Of a DNA stretch of 64,000 bases, positions 51,365-60,197 are shown in pieces. Below the pieces are notes generated by a model, which saw only the letters and a list, made by a program, of their open reading frames with translations, was not told the DNA's origin and ran no database searches. Each line of letters opens with the position of its first letter. Positions within the stretch are counted from its first letter, which is position 1. Source of the DNA: Pedobacter chitinilyticus (lineage in GTDB: Bacteria; Bacteroidota; Bacteroidia; Sphingobacteriales; Sphingobacteriaceae); assembly GCF_003313385.1 (NCBI RefSeq), contig NZ_QMHN01000005.1, positions 341,035 through 405,034 on the forward strand, written 5' to 3'. The position numbers and the translations under genes were made by a program.

Positions 51365-53605
51365 TTAAAAGCCCAATTTTTTGTCTAGCTCTGTGGTGGT
51401 TTGTTCCTGAGGCTGATATTGGTTACAGTCGTAAATGATGTTGACTCCGCTAGTAGGCGGATCAAAATCATTCTTGGTAACCTTTAGGTTTGGATTGGCA
51501 TATACTCGCTTCATAAACCCAGCGTAAATAGGCAGTGCCGAATTAGCACCCTCGCCATCTCTAGTACTGGTAAAATGGAAAGCACGGTCTTCGCAGCCTG
51601 TCCAAACGCCTGCAACTAAATCAGGAGAGATGGCCATAAACCAACCGTCGGAGTTGTTTTGAGTAGTGCCTGTCTTTCCACCTATAGCACCGTTTATTTT
51701 GTATTTGTAGCTTAAGCGAGAACCAGTACCGCCTGTAATTACGCCACGTAACATGCGGGTCATCACATAGGCCACTTCTTCGTTCATTGCTACTTTAATA
51801 ATAGGTTTGCTTTCGTAAAGCACTACACCATTTTTGTCTTCAATCTTGGTGATGAAATTAGGCTGTGTCCAAGCGCCCTTATTTGCAAAAACACCATACG
51901 CACCTACCATATCATAAATAGAAGCATCAAAAGTCCCCAGTGCAATAGAAGGTACTGCAGGTACATCACTAGTGATTCCCATCTTTTTGATCTCGTTCAT
52001 TACTGCCGTTGGACCTACTTCTTTCATTAAAAAGGCCGCAATATAGTTTTGCGAAAAGGCTAGACCTTTTTGTAAGGTGATTTTGCCAGGCAGGGGCGTA
52101 CCGGAATTACGTGGCGTCCAATCAGGGCTACCTGGATTAGAAATCGTTACAGGCTCATTCAGTACTTCAAAACATGGGGAATAACCATTTTCGATCGCTA
52201 CGGCATAAGTAAAAGGTTTTGCGGTAGAGCCCACTTGTCTTTTACCCATCTTTACCTGATCGTATTTGAAATGCTCGAAATTAATACCGCCAACCCAAGC
52301 TTTAATGTTGCCCGTTTTTGGGTCCATGGCCATCATCGCATTGCGCAATAACAATTTGTAATACTTAACTGAGTCAATCGGTTTCATTAACGTATCAATG
52401 TTGCCACGCCACGTAAAAATAGTCAACTTAGAAGGGGTGTTGAAGTCAGTGTTGATTTCGTCATCTGATTTACCTTCTAATTTTAAAGCTTTATACCGGT
52501 CAGATCTTTTAATGCCTTGATCAATGAGTGTTTCTAAGCCTTTAAATGGATTTCTGCCTTTCCAGCTTTTAGTAAACTGGGCCTGCAAAGTCTTCATGTA
52601 TTCTTTTTGGGCTTCTTCGGCATATACTTGCATATCGTAATTGATCGTGGTATAAATCTTTAGGCCGTCTCTATCTAAATCATAAGGAGTACCATCCGCT
52701 TTATTGATTGAACGATCTTCTAAAATCTTTTTTACTTCTGTTTTTAAAACCGCCCTGAAATAAGGGGCAATACCATCGTTGGTGGTTGCTGCATTAAAAT
52801 GTAGGTTAAGTGGTTTTTCTTTCGCTCCTGCAAACTCGTCCTGAGTAATGTAGCCTTCTTTCACCATTAAAGCCATTACGGTATTTCTACGTTCTAAAGA
52901 TCGTTCTGGATTTTTGGTAGGTGAATAACGGGTAATTCCTTTTTGTAAACCGATTAATACCGCTGCCTGAGGCACCGTTAATTTATCGGGTGTAGTATTG
53001 AAATATACTCTTGCCGCAGATTTGATACCGTAAGCATTATTCCCAAAATCTACCGTATTCAAGTACATGGTAATGATTTCTTCTTTGGTGTAGTTACGCT
53101 CTAGTTTAATGGCAATTACCCATTCTTGAAACTTTTGGATAATCCTTTTTGCGAAATTTTTGGCTCTTCCTTCTTCCGAAAAAAGGTTGAGTGCCAATTG
53201 TTGCGTAATGGTACTACCACCTTGCTTCTTTCCAGTGATGGCATATAAGAAAATGGTAAAAGTACGTTTGAAGTCGATACCCGAATGCGAACGGTAGCGA
53301 ATGTCTTCCGTTGCAATCAGCGCATTGATCACGTTTGGTGAAATTTCGCTATAGTTAACGTTGGATCTGTTTTTAACAAAGTAAGTACCCAGAACTTTTC
53401 CTTCTTCAGAAATCACCTCGGTAGCTTCATTGCTTTTTGGGTGCTCAATGGCTCTAAATGAAGGGATTTCTCCAAAAACACCAAAGCCAATCATGATGAT
53501 AAAAATAGCAAAAGCAATAATGCCTGCAATAAGCACTTTCCAAATGCGCCAATTGTATTTTCTGATAAGCTCTGGAGATAATGAATTGTTTTTTCTATAG
53601 TTCAT
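51365..53605 (-). CDS. mrcA: Class A penicillin-binding protein (transglycosylase/transpeptidase)
   Basis: 746 aa bifunctional cell-wall synthase. N-terminal membrane helix (about 20-45), then a GT51 domain (about 70-245) with ATEDIRYRSHSGID carrying the catalytic Glu, GGSTITQQLALNLF and TKEEIITMYLNTVDFGNNAYG. The transpeptidase domain has S460-T-A-K (VGSTAKPFTYA), SQN (FSQNYIAA) and K644-T-G (GGKTGTTQN). It polymerises and cross-links peptidoglycan. It overlaps the end of the PorW-like gene by 11 bases, which indicates coupled expression. Confidence 0.95.
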   Translation of the reverse strand: MNYRKNNSLSPELIRKYNWRIWKVLIAGIIAFAIFIIMIGFGVFGEIPSFRAIEHPKSNEATEVISEEGKVLGTYFVKNRSNVNYSEISPNVINALIATEDIRYRSHSGIDFKRTFTIFLYAITGKKQGGSTITQQLALNLFSEEGRAKNFAKRIIQKFQEWVIAIKLERNYTKEEIITMYLNTVDFGNNAYGIKSAARVYFNTTPDKLTVPQAAVLIGLQKGITRYSPTKNPERSLERRNTVMALMVKEGYITQDEFAGAKEKPLNLHFNAATTNDGIAPYFRAVLKTEVKKILEDRSINKADGTPYDLDRDGLKIYTTINYDMQVYAEEAQKEYMKTLQAQFTKSWKGRNPFKGLETLIDQGIKRSDRYKALKLEGKSDDEINTDFNTPSKLTIFTWRGNIDTLMKPIDSVKYYKLLLRNAMMAMDPKTGNIKAWVGGINFEHFKYDQVKMGKRQVGSTAKPFTYAVAIENGYSPCFEVLNEPVTISNPGSPDWTPRNSGTPLPGKITLQKGLAFSQNYIAAFLMKEVGPTAVMNEIKKMGITSDVPAVPSIALGTFDASIYDMVGAYGVFANKGAWTQPNFITKIEDKNGVVLYESKPIIKVAMNEEVAYVMTRMLRGVITGGTGSRLSYKYKINGAIGGKTGTTQNNSDGWFMAISPDLVAGVWTGCEDRAFHFTSTRDGEGANSALPIYAGFMKRVYANPNLKVTKNDFDPPTSGVNIIYDCNQYQPQEQTTTELDKKLGF

Positions 53606-56597
53606 TGCTACTGATATATCTAATGTACCTTTCTAGGGTATTTCGATTGGTGATTTTTTCTAGATTTTCTTTACTGATGGCAAAGGTAACATAATTAGCG
53701 GCAGGAATTTTCATGATTTTGCCTAATTGAGGCTTTATGCTCTCCACATATTGTTTCACATCGCCAACGCTGTTAAAGTCGCCCACAATAATCAATTGAT
53801 CGTCATTTAGTTCCCTAAGCTGGTGTCGAAGGTTGGTGCCAGCATAGTTGCCACGATTAAACTGTCCAATACCAAAACGAGAAGTACTTACATTTAGTGC
53901 AGCCGAATTTACCGCCACTACATAATAATAGGTAGTTGAAGAAGCAGGGTTAAACAAGGTTTCTTTTACAGGCGGCGCAACTATAGGCTTAGCAACAGTA
54001 TCCGCTGGTTTCGTAACTGCTATTGGCGTAACGATGGTATCCTTTTTGGTTACTGGCGGAATAATTACACTGTCTTTCTTTACTGGTTGAGGTACAATTA
54101 CCGAATCCTTTTTAGGCTCAACCACTGGCTTTCTGGTGATCACCGTGTCCTTTTTAACTTCCTTAGGCACAGGTTTCACTTCAGGCTTCGGCTCTACTAC
54201 AGGTTTTTGAACAGGTTTTTCTTCTACAGGTTTTGGTGCAACAGTTTGTGTAGGCGTATAAGTTTTTTTGCCTGTTGGATCAAGTAAATTAGCAATAATA
54301 GGTTCGTTTAGCCTTATCCTTGTTTTGTTTTCCGCAAACGGGATTTCGTTCGTGTCATAATCTACCAAAGCAATCTTTCTCTTTTTGAACTCGCCCAAAT
54401 GGGCATTAATGTAAAGCAAGTGTTCATCTACCAAAGGTTTGATTAAGCGGTCGTTTTGGTACTTTTCGGTAATCTGCTTGAAAGCAGTAATTAGCTGGTC
54501 AACATGTTCCGTGCGGCCAATGGCTATTGCCTTTAAGTAATCATACTGAGACTCCATGCTATTTCCTGGGAAACGCTGACTAACGTTGTTTGCATCAGCG
54601 ATTACAGCCTTGAACTCTTTTTCCTGTAGTTTCTTGAATAGGCTTTCGTATTCTCTGTTCAATGTAGCTTCTAGCTCATTTTGCTTCGAAGAGAAATTAG
54701 GATCGATGATGGTTTTGGCATAAACCGAATTAGGATATTTGCTTAACACCAAGTTTTTGTACTCGTTTGATTTGGCGTTATCGTTGCCTTGATAAGCCAA
54801 GTATAAACTGTAATAAATCATGTCCAACTTGTTGTTGTTGGGAAATCTTTTGAGCAAAAGCTGATAGGTCTTGATTGCTTCTGACTTATCGTGCAATACT
54901 TGTTGGTAAAAGCTACCCATATCTAAATAGGCATCTATAATTTTTTGGTTCGATTTTTCCAATTGTGCTGGACTAAGCGGAATGGAATCAAGATAAGAAG
55001 TTACTTTGTTCGCGTCTTGAGGGGCGTTGTTTGGAGTCGCCGCATCTGGATTCGTTGGTAGTGAACCAGGTCCATTGTCTGCCGCTGCACTAAGTGCGTC
55101 TTGTTGGTCTTGCGATGATTTGACACTTTGTCGCCAGTTAGGTGCTAGTTTTCTATTGCCCCAACGTTTTTTAAATTCATTAAACCCTCTGCTAACGGCA
55201 TTGGAGTTGGCAAAATAAAAGGTGCCGCCAGTTTGGTTTTGATAATTTACGTTTGCTCTTCCTGCGTTACCTGTAGAGGTGCCATTCGGATCTGTAGAGG
55301 TGCTGGCTACACTGGGAGCCATTGCCGAAAAATAATTGTTTAGCGCAACAGCACGATCATTAGCTGGCAGTAAAGCTATTTTTTGTAGCGTATCTTGCAG
55401 GCTAATGGTTTCGTAGCGTTGTTGTAAATAGGCCAAATTCTGTGCTTTATTGGCAATTGATTCGTATAGCGGATGTGTTTTAGGTAAAGTTAAAGCGGTA
55501 CTGTCATAATAGAGTTTTGCAGTTACATAATCGCTGTAGTGTTTAAAGTTTAAATCAGCAATTTTTAAATATGATAATGCTTTTTGTGTTTGATTAACGG
55601 TACTGTTCTTCACCGAAAGGTTATAATATTCTTCCGCTTTGGAATATTGGTCGGCGGCATAATAATCTTCGGCAATTTCATAGTAAATCTGATCTTTAAA
55701 GTCTACGTTCTTATCATCCTTCAGCATTCTGGTAAGTTGTAGTTTCCTGTCAAAGTTTTTGCCGTCCAACATTTCCGCAATTCTAATTTTGCTCAACTTG
55801 GCATTAAAGTACATGTCAAAAGGGGCGTTGCTTTTTTCCACTTTTTGGTAAGCTGCCTTACTCTTGGCATATTCTTTTTCATTCTCGTAAAGTTGCGCTA
55901 GGGTATACGTCCACCTAATTCTGTTTAACGAACTTGGTCCTGCTTTTAAGGCAAGCTCCAAATAATCAATAGCCTGCTTGTCGTTTTCTTTGATGATGTT
56001 GAATTGCGCTAGGGTAGCTAAAGGCTCTGATTTTTCTCTTTTTACTGAATCAAGTTCTATTTTAATCGTATCTAAAATCTTTGCAGCATTTTCCAGGTCA
56101 TCTAGTTCTATAAAACTGCGTGCTTTCCAGTTAAGGGCATTGAGATAAACGTTATGGTCTTTTTGATAAGCTTTGGCTACATAATCAAAATAAGCTGTAG
56201 CGTTGTAGTACTTGCCTTGAAGAAAATTTGTTTTTCCTAAAAGGATGTAGGCATCATCTATATAATTACTATAATTCTTTTCTGCAATAATGGTTCTTGC
56301 TTTTTGGTCTATCAGGTCAAGCTCTTTGATTTTACTGCCAGCGGTTGTCGCATCGGCAATAGCAGGAGCGTAGTAGAGCGGCAAAAAACTGCTAAAATTA
56401 TCTATTCTACTTTGGTTAACACCTTCTAAATACTCTTCCAATAAAACATTAGAATTGTAAATAAGGTTATATCTTGCAGACAGATTTTGAAGTTTTCTGT
56501 TGGCAAGCGTGTCTTTTTGAGAAGAGCAGCTTGCGATTAATGCGAGCGTTAAAAAGCCCAATAAGGCTCCGTAGCCATGTTTTTTGTAGGAGTTCAA
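53595..56597 (-). CDS. porW: PorW/SprE-like TPR lipoprotein
   Basis: 1000 aa. Lipobox IASC with Cys24, followed by helical TPR-like repeats (about 110-420) and a second TPR block (about 560-770). A low-complexity Pro/Lys linker (about 773-880) has repeating KKDxVI units. The C-terminal compact domain (about 885-1000; TYYYVVAVNSAALN, LIIVGDFNSVGDVKQYVESI) is alpha/beta and SPOR-like. The N-terminus (NLSARYNLIYNSNVLLEEYL) and TPR layout match PorW/SprE, a type IX secretion/gliding lipoprotein. The 11-base overlap with the PBP gene suggests a link of secretion to wall synthesis (inference). Confidence 0.72.
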   Translation of the reverse strand: MNSYKKHGYGALLGFLTLALIASCSSQKDTLANRKLQNLSARYNLIYNSNVLLEEYLEGVNQSRIDNFSSFLPLYYAPAIADATTAGSKIKELDLIDQKARTIIAEKNYSNYIDDAYILLGKTNFLQGKYYNATAYFDYVAKAYQKDHNVYLNALNWKARSFIELDDLENAAKILDTIKIELDSVKREKSEPLATLAQFNIIKENDKQAIDYLELALKAGPSSLNRIRWTYTLAQLYENEKEYAKSKAAYQKVEKSNAPFDMYFNAKLSKIRIAEMLDGKNFDRKLQLTRMLKDDKNVDFKDQIYYEIAEDYYAADQYSKAEEYYNLSVKNSTVNQTQKALSYLKIADLNFKHYSDYVTAKLYYDSTALTLPKTHPLYESIANKAQNLAYLQQRYETISLQDTLQKIALLPANDRAVALNNYFSAMAPSVASTSTDPNGTSTGNAGRANVNYQNQTGGTFYFANSNAVSRGFNEFKKRWGNRKLAPNWRQSVKSSQDQQDALSAAADNGPGSLPTNPDAATPNNAPQDANKVTSYLDSIPLSPAQLEKSNQKIIDAYLDMGSFYQQVLHDKSEAIKTYQLLLKRFPNNNKLDMIYYSLYLAYQGNDNAKSNEYKNLVLSKYPNSVYAKTIIDPNFSSKQNELEATLNREYESLFKKLQEKEFKAVIADANNVSQRFPGNSMESQYDYLKAIAIGRTEHVDQLITAFKQITEKYQNDRLIKPLVDEHLLYINAHLGEFKKRKIALVDYDTNEIPFAENKTRIRLNEPIIANLLDPTGKKTYTPTQTVAPKPVEEKPVQKPVVEPKPEVKPVPKEVKKDTVITRKPVVEPKKDSVIVPQPVKKDSVIIPPVTKKDTIVTPIAVTKPADTVAKPIVAPPVKETLFNPASSTTYYYVVAVNSAALNVSTSRFGIGQFNRGNYAGTNLRHQLRELNDDQLIIVGDFNSVGDVKQYVESIKPQLGKIMKIPAANYVTFAISKENLEKITNRNTLERYIRYISSNEL

Positions 56598-56702
56598 TTG
56601 GTTTTGAGTTATTTATACTATAACAAAATATTTGCAAAAATATTTTATTCGGCAATATAATCTTAATATTTGAAATGTAATTTACCAAATGTAAGCCAAA
56701 CA

Positions 56703-56921
56703 ATGGAAGAGGAGAAAGATAAAAATGCATCTAGCTATGCCAAATATACCGGGATTGCTTTTCAAATGATGGCCACTATTGGCATTTTTGCGTTTATTGG
56801 TTATCAAATAGACAAACATCAAGGAATCGAAAATTTTCTTTTTACCGCTATATTGGGCATAGTAGGCGTGGGAGCATCATTATATCAAGTGGTGAGATCG
56901 CTAAATAGGAACAAATCGTGA
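56703..56921 (+). CDS. AtpZ/AtpI-family small membrane protein
   Basis: 72 aa with two membrane helices (about 15-34 and 42-62) and a GYQIDKHQGIENFLFTAILG loop between them, typical of AtpZ-like proteins encoded before the atp operon. They are linked to c-ring assembly or Mg2+/Ca2+ transport; the role here is inferred. The ATG at 56703 (MEEEKDKN) is preferred; a TTG at 56670 would add 11 residues. Divergent from the PorW-like gene across a short AT-rich region. Confidence 0.8.
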   Translation: MEEEKDKNASSYAKYTGIAFQMMATIGIFAFIGYQIDKHQGIENFLFTAILGIVGVGASLYQVVRSLNRNKS

Positions 56922-56938
56922 AATTATAGACCAATGGT

Positions 56939-56946
56939 TAACTTTG
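56939..56946 (+). promoter_or_regulatory. Candidate -7 box TAACTTTG before the small membrane gene
   Basis: TAACTTTG fits TAnnTTTG, 16 nt before the TTG start at 56963. A -33 TTTG was not found. Weak on its own. Confidence 0.3.
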
Positions 56947-56962
56947 CCACAAAAAATCTGTT

Positions 56963-57343
56963 TTGAGCTTAAGAAAATTTATTGTTGCCTATTTTATTTA
57001 TACGTTAGTATTGGCTGGTGTGGCAGTTTTGTTGAAGAACTTATTGCCAAGTGTTATTGCTGATCAATTTTGGTTGGTTTTTGGTTTTTTGGCTGGACTA
57101 ACCTTGATCGCTTATCTGTTGGCTCATTTGGGCATTAAAAGAAATCCACAAACGGGTGTTTTCGCAATTTTGGGCTCTGTAATCCTCAAAATGTTATTCG
57201 CTATGTCTTTTGTGTTGATTTACAGCCTGAAACAAGTTAAGGGGGATTTGGTTTTTGCCCTCAATTTTTTTTCTTTATATTTATTGTTTACCCTCTTTGA
57301 AATATTAGGTTTGTTACGTAACTTGCGCCACCAAAATAAATAG
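56963..57343 (+). CDS. Small four-helix membrane protein before atpB
   Basis: 126 aa with four membrane segments (about 7-25, 37-57, 65-90 and 95-118) and a basic C-terminus. It is not recognised by name; position and helix layout recall the AtpI-like or uncharacterised membrane genes that precede atpB in Bacteroidota. The start is a TTG at 56963 (MSLRKF). A TAACTTTG box (56939-56946) fits TAnnTTTG and could drive it or the operon. It ends 17 bases before atpB. Confidence 0.7.
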   Translation: MSLRKFIVAYFIYTLVLAGVAVLLKNLLPSVIADQFWLVFGFLAGLTLIAYLLAHLGIKRNPQTGVFAILGSVILKMLFAMSFVLIYSLKQVKGDLVFALNFFSLYLLFTLFEILGLLRNLRHQNK

Positions 57344-57360
57344 TAAAAATCTGCGAGTAA

Positions 57361-58539
57361 ATGGATTATAACCGAGTTTTTGTGTCAAAAGTTAGAAGAC
57401 TAATTGTTGTTTTTGCGCTTTTTTCTGTGTTTTTAGGATTTAGAACTGCTGCTTTTGCGCAAGCTGATAGTGTGGCTGCTCAAAGCCATGAAGTGAGTGC
57501 TCCGGCTGCACACGGTGAAGAGCATGGAAAAGAGGAAAAAGGATTTGATATTACTTCATTTATTTTCCATCACATTAGTGATAGTCACTTTTTTACCATT
57601 TGGGGACATGGCGATCATGGTTTAACGCTTCATTTGCCAATTATTCTTTGGACTGATAATGGTTTGGTGATGTTTAGTTCATCTGCTTTTCAGTTTGATG
57701 ATGCAGGTAAAGTTGTGGTAGAGAAAAACGGTCAGCGTTTTGCGATTGCCCATAACAAAATCTATTATGCAAACGCTGCTGCTGATGCTCATGGTTCTTA
57801 CGTTTCTCACGTAGCTGATGAGAAAGGTGAAGAGAAAGTAACCAATGCACGTCCTTTGGATTTTTCGGTTACCAAAAACGTATTTAGTATGTTGCTATCA
57901 ATTGTAGTGTTGGTAGTTGTTTTTACTACAGTTGCTGCAGGTTACAAAAAGAGAGCTGGTAAAGCGCCAAAAGGTCTTCAGTCTTTCTTAGAGCCTATCA
58001 TTCTTTTTGTTCGTGATGATATTGCTAGACCAAACTTAGGTCATAAATATGCTGCTTTTATGCCGTATTTATTATCTGTGTTTTTCTTTATCTGGTTAAA
58101 CAATATGTTAGGTTTGGTTCCTTTCTTTCCGGGAGGTGCTAACGTAACAGGTAACATTGCTTTAACTGTGGTTTTAGCTGCCGCTACCTTCTTGATCACT
58201 ACCTTTAAAGCAAATAAATATTATTGGGGACACATTTTGAACCCTCCAGTGCCATGGTGGTTAAAGCCATTGATGATCCCTGTAGAGATTTTCGGTATGT
58301 TTACTAAACCTATCGCTCTAGCTATTCGTTTATTTGCAAACATTACAGCAGGTCACATTTTGGTAATGTCGCTATTATGCTTGATTTTTATCTTTAACTC
58401 TATCGCTGTTGCGCCAGCATCAATTTTCTTTGCGGTGTTTATCGGCTTGATCGAGTTCTTGGTAGCATTTATCCAAGCGTTTATATTCACTATTCTATCG
58501 GCGCTATTCATTGGTATGGCGGTAGAAGAGCACCATTAA
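57361..58539 (+). CDS. atpB: F-type ATP synthase subunit a with long N-terminal domain
   Basis: 392 aa, about 120 residues longer than the E. coli subunit. A signal-like helix (to about residue 31, FAQA) and a His-rich extracytoplasmic region (AHGEEHGKEEK, HISDSHFF, HGDHG) precede the a-subunit core. The essential Arg lies in IALAIRLFANITAGH. Five to six membrane helices form the proton half-channels. The extended N-terminus is common in Bacteroidota atpB and its function is not settled. It is followed by atpE after 41 bases. Confidence 0.95.
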   Translation: MDYNRVFVSKVRRLIVVFALFSVFLGFRTAAFAQADSVAAQSHEVSAPAAHGEEHGKEEKGFDITSFIFHHISDSHFFTIWGHGDHGLTLHLPIILWTDNGLVMFSSSAFQFDDAGKVVVEKNGQRFAIAHNKIYYANAAADAHGSYVSHVADEKGEEKVTNARPLDFSVTKNVFSMLLSIVVLVVVFTTVAAGYKKRAGKAPKGLQSFLEPIILFVRDDIARPNLGHKYAAFMPYLLSVFFFIWLNNMLGLVPFFPGGANVTGNIALTVVLAAATFLITTFKANKYYWGHILNPPVPWWLKPLMIPVEIFGMFTKPIALAIRLFANITAGHILVMSLLCLIFIFNSIAVAPASIFFAVFIGLIEFLVAFIQAFIFTILSALFIGMAVEEHH

Positions 58540-58580
58540 TTAGAACATAATTGTTAAACAATAATAAATAAATCAAAAAA

Positions 58581-58787
58581 ATGACTGGAACATTAGCTGC
58601 AATCGGCGCAGGCTTAGCTGCAATTGGCGCTGGATTAGGTATCGGTAAAATCGGTGGATCTGCAATGGAATCAATTGCTCGTCAACCAGAAGCCGCTTCA
58701 AAAATTCAAACTGCTATGCTTATCGCTGCTGCTTTTATCGAGGCGGTTGCTTTATTCGCGGTAGTAGTTTCTTTGATCGCAAATTAA
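58581..58787 (+). CDS. atpE: F-type ATP synthase subunit c
   Basis: 68 aa proteolipid with two helices and a Gly/Ala-rich first helix. The conserved loop is ESIARQPEA (residues 30-38), and the proton-binding carboxylate is Glu54 in AAAFIEAVALF. The Na+-type pattern (Gln in helix 1 and a Ser/Thr after the Glu) is not seen, so the ring is probably H+-specific. A hairpin lies between atpE and atpF and may raise atpE mRNA abundance relative to downstream genes. Confidence 0.95.
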   Translation: MTGTLAAIGAGLAAIGAGLGIGKIGGSAMESIARQPEAASKIQTAMLIAAAFIEAVALFAVVVSLIAN

Positions 58788-58806
58788 TCAAAGAAAGATT
58801 TTAAGA

Positions 58807-58841
58807 TAAGCACCTTTTCGGGGTTGCCGCTAAGGTGCTTA
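58807..58841 (+). promoter_or_regulatory. Hairpin between atpE and atpF
   Basis: TAAGCACCTT (58807-58816) pairs perfectly with AAGGTGCTTA (58832-58841), with a 15-nt loop, followed by TTTAAAA. It may be a partial terminator or an mRNA stabiliser that lets subunit c be made in excess. The function is inference. Confidence 0.6.
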
Positions 58842-58884
58842 TTTAAAAGAAAGTTTAACAAAGAAAAAATATTAAATATATACA

Positions 58885-59379
58885 ATGGATTTATTAGTTC
58901 CTGAAATTGGTTTATTAGCGTGGAATACTATTTCTTTCCTAGTGTTGGTGTTTTTATTGGGCAAGTTTGCTTGGAAACCAATCATGAAAGGTATTCACGA
59001 TCGTGAAAAAAGCATTGATGAGGCTTTGAATAAAGCTGAATTGGCTAGACAAGAAATGGCTCGTTTAAGTTCTCAGAACGAAGAGTTGATGAAACAAGCT
59101 CGTGAAGAACGTGACCAAATTTTGAAAGAAGCTAAAACATTAAAAGATAGCATCGTTAACGAAGCAAAAACTCAAGCGCAAACTGAAGGTGCGAAATTGA
59201 TCGAGAAAGCTCGTATCGAAATCGAAAACCAAAAGAAAGCAGCTTTGGCAGAATTGAAAGGCCAAGTTTCGGCATTGTCATTGGATATTGCTGAGCGTGT
59301 GTTGCGTAGCCAATTAGATGATAAGGCGAAGCAACAAGAGTTGGTGAACAATTTGTTAAAGGACGTTGAATTAAACTAA
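58885..59379 (+). CDS. atpF: F-type ATP synthase subunit b
   Basis: 164 aa. One N-terminal membrane helix (about 8-28; WNTISFLVLVFLLGKF) and a long alpha-helical stalk (about 30-140), then a short C-terminal region LDIAERVLRSQLDD typical of subunit b. It dimerises as the peripheral stalk linking a to F1. Start and length are normal. Confidence 0.95.
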   Translation: MDLLVPEIGLLAWNTISFLVLVFLLGKFAWKPIMKGIHDREKSIDEALNKAELARQEMARLSSQNEELMKQAREERDQILKEAKTLKDSIVNEAKTQAQTEGAKLIEKARIEIENQKKAALAELKGQVSALSLDIAERVLRSQLDDKAKQQELVNNLLKDVELN

Positions 59380-59384
59380 GTTAT

Positions 59385-59467
59385 AAGTACTACGTTTTAA
59401 GTTTTAGGTTTTAGTGCTCGGTGTAGATCAGCAACTTATAACTTACCACTTACAACTTACAACTAAA
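59385..59467. repeat. Repeat hairpin between atpF and atpH
   Basis: Left-arm repeats of the type AAGTTATAAG and TTTTAAGTTTTAGG are followed by the right arm CAACTTATAACTTACCACTT, then ACAACTTACAAC, their approximate reverse complement. It has the same architecture as the atpA-atpG spacer. Confidence 0.6.
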
Positions 59468-59471
59468 ATAT

Positions 59472-60008
59472 ATGTCAAGTAAAGCAGGAGCTAGATACGC
59501 GAAATCATTGTTAGACCTTTCTAAAGAGCAAAACGCTGTTGAAGAGGTGAAAAATGATATGGTGTTTTTTGAGCAGGTAGTAGACGATAATTCTGAGTTG
59601 GAAGCTATCCTTAAAAACCCAATTGTGCCTTTGGATAAAAAGCAAGGGATTTTGCAAGGGATTTTTGGAGGAAAAGTACATGCCATCACCGAAAGTTTCT
59701 TGAAATTGGTGGTGAACAAAGGCCGTAGCGCTATCTTATACGATACAGCTAAACAGTTTGTACAACAATATAACGTGATTAACGGTATTGTAACTGCAGA
59801 AGTGACTTCGGCAAGTCCGCTTACTGATGCGAACAGAGCTGAGGTAGTTAGCCTTGTGAAAAAGGAATTGAATGCTAGCCAAGTGTTGATTAAGGAAAAA
59901 GTAAATGCTGATTTGATTGGTGGCTTTGTACTTAAGGTTGGCGATAAGCAATTTGATGCAAGCATTGCTAGTGGCTTGACAAAACTGAAAAAGGAATTCG
60001 CTAACTAG
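59472..60008 (+). CDS. atpH: F-type ATP synthase subunit delta
   Basis: 178 aa soluble subunit (OSCP homologue) joining the peripheral stalk to alpha. GARYAKSLLDLSKEQNAVEE at the N-terminus and the C-terminal VNADLIGGFVLKVGDKQFDAS are the family signatures. The normal length leaves no sign of truncation. The frame on the opposite strand covering the same bases is a shadow ORF. Confidence 0.95.
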   Translation: MSSKAGARYAKSLLDLSKEQNAVEEVKNDMVFFEQVVDDNSELEAILKNPIVPLDKKQGILQGIFGGKVHAITESFLKLVVNKGRSAILYDTAKQFVQQYNVINGIVTAEVTSASPLTDANRAEVVSLVKKELNASQVLIKEKVNADLIGGFVLKVGDKQFDASIASGLTKLKKEFAN

Positions 60009-60075
60009 GTTTTAGTATTTAGTAGTTAGTATTTAGATAGGAAACTTTGACGGATACTGAACTAAGCTAAGAACT
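60009..60075. repeat. Repeat hairpin after atpH
   Basis: Left-arm units TAGTATTTAG, TAGTTAGTATTTAG are roughly complementary to the right arm ACTGAACTAAGCTAAGAACTAC. It is a member of the short-period-repeat spacer class, and a CCCGAT-type copy follows. Confidence 0.5.
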
Positions 60076-60090
60076 ACAGCAGCAAGTAAC

Positions 60091-60138
60091 ATAAACCCGA
60101 TTGAAGCGGACACGAAGTAAAGCGGAAAGCGGGACTGA
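60091..60138 (+). repeat. CCCGAT-type element, copy C (collapsed)
   Basis: TAAACCCGATTGAAGCGG, then about 10 bases, then AAGCGGAAAGCGGGACTG. The two ends match copies A and B but the ~80-bp core is missing, so this is a deletion derivative. It lies between atpH and atpA. Confidence 0.6.
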
Positions 60139-60197
60139 AATAACAAAAGAGTAAGAGATTACATTTACAACAAAAGATATCAAAATAACATAAAATT

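Noticed and set aside
59450..59965. 171-residue minus-strand ORF opposite atpH
   Set aside because: Shadow of a certain gene (atpH); its composition is rich in Ser, Thr and Cys as expected of an antisense frame.
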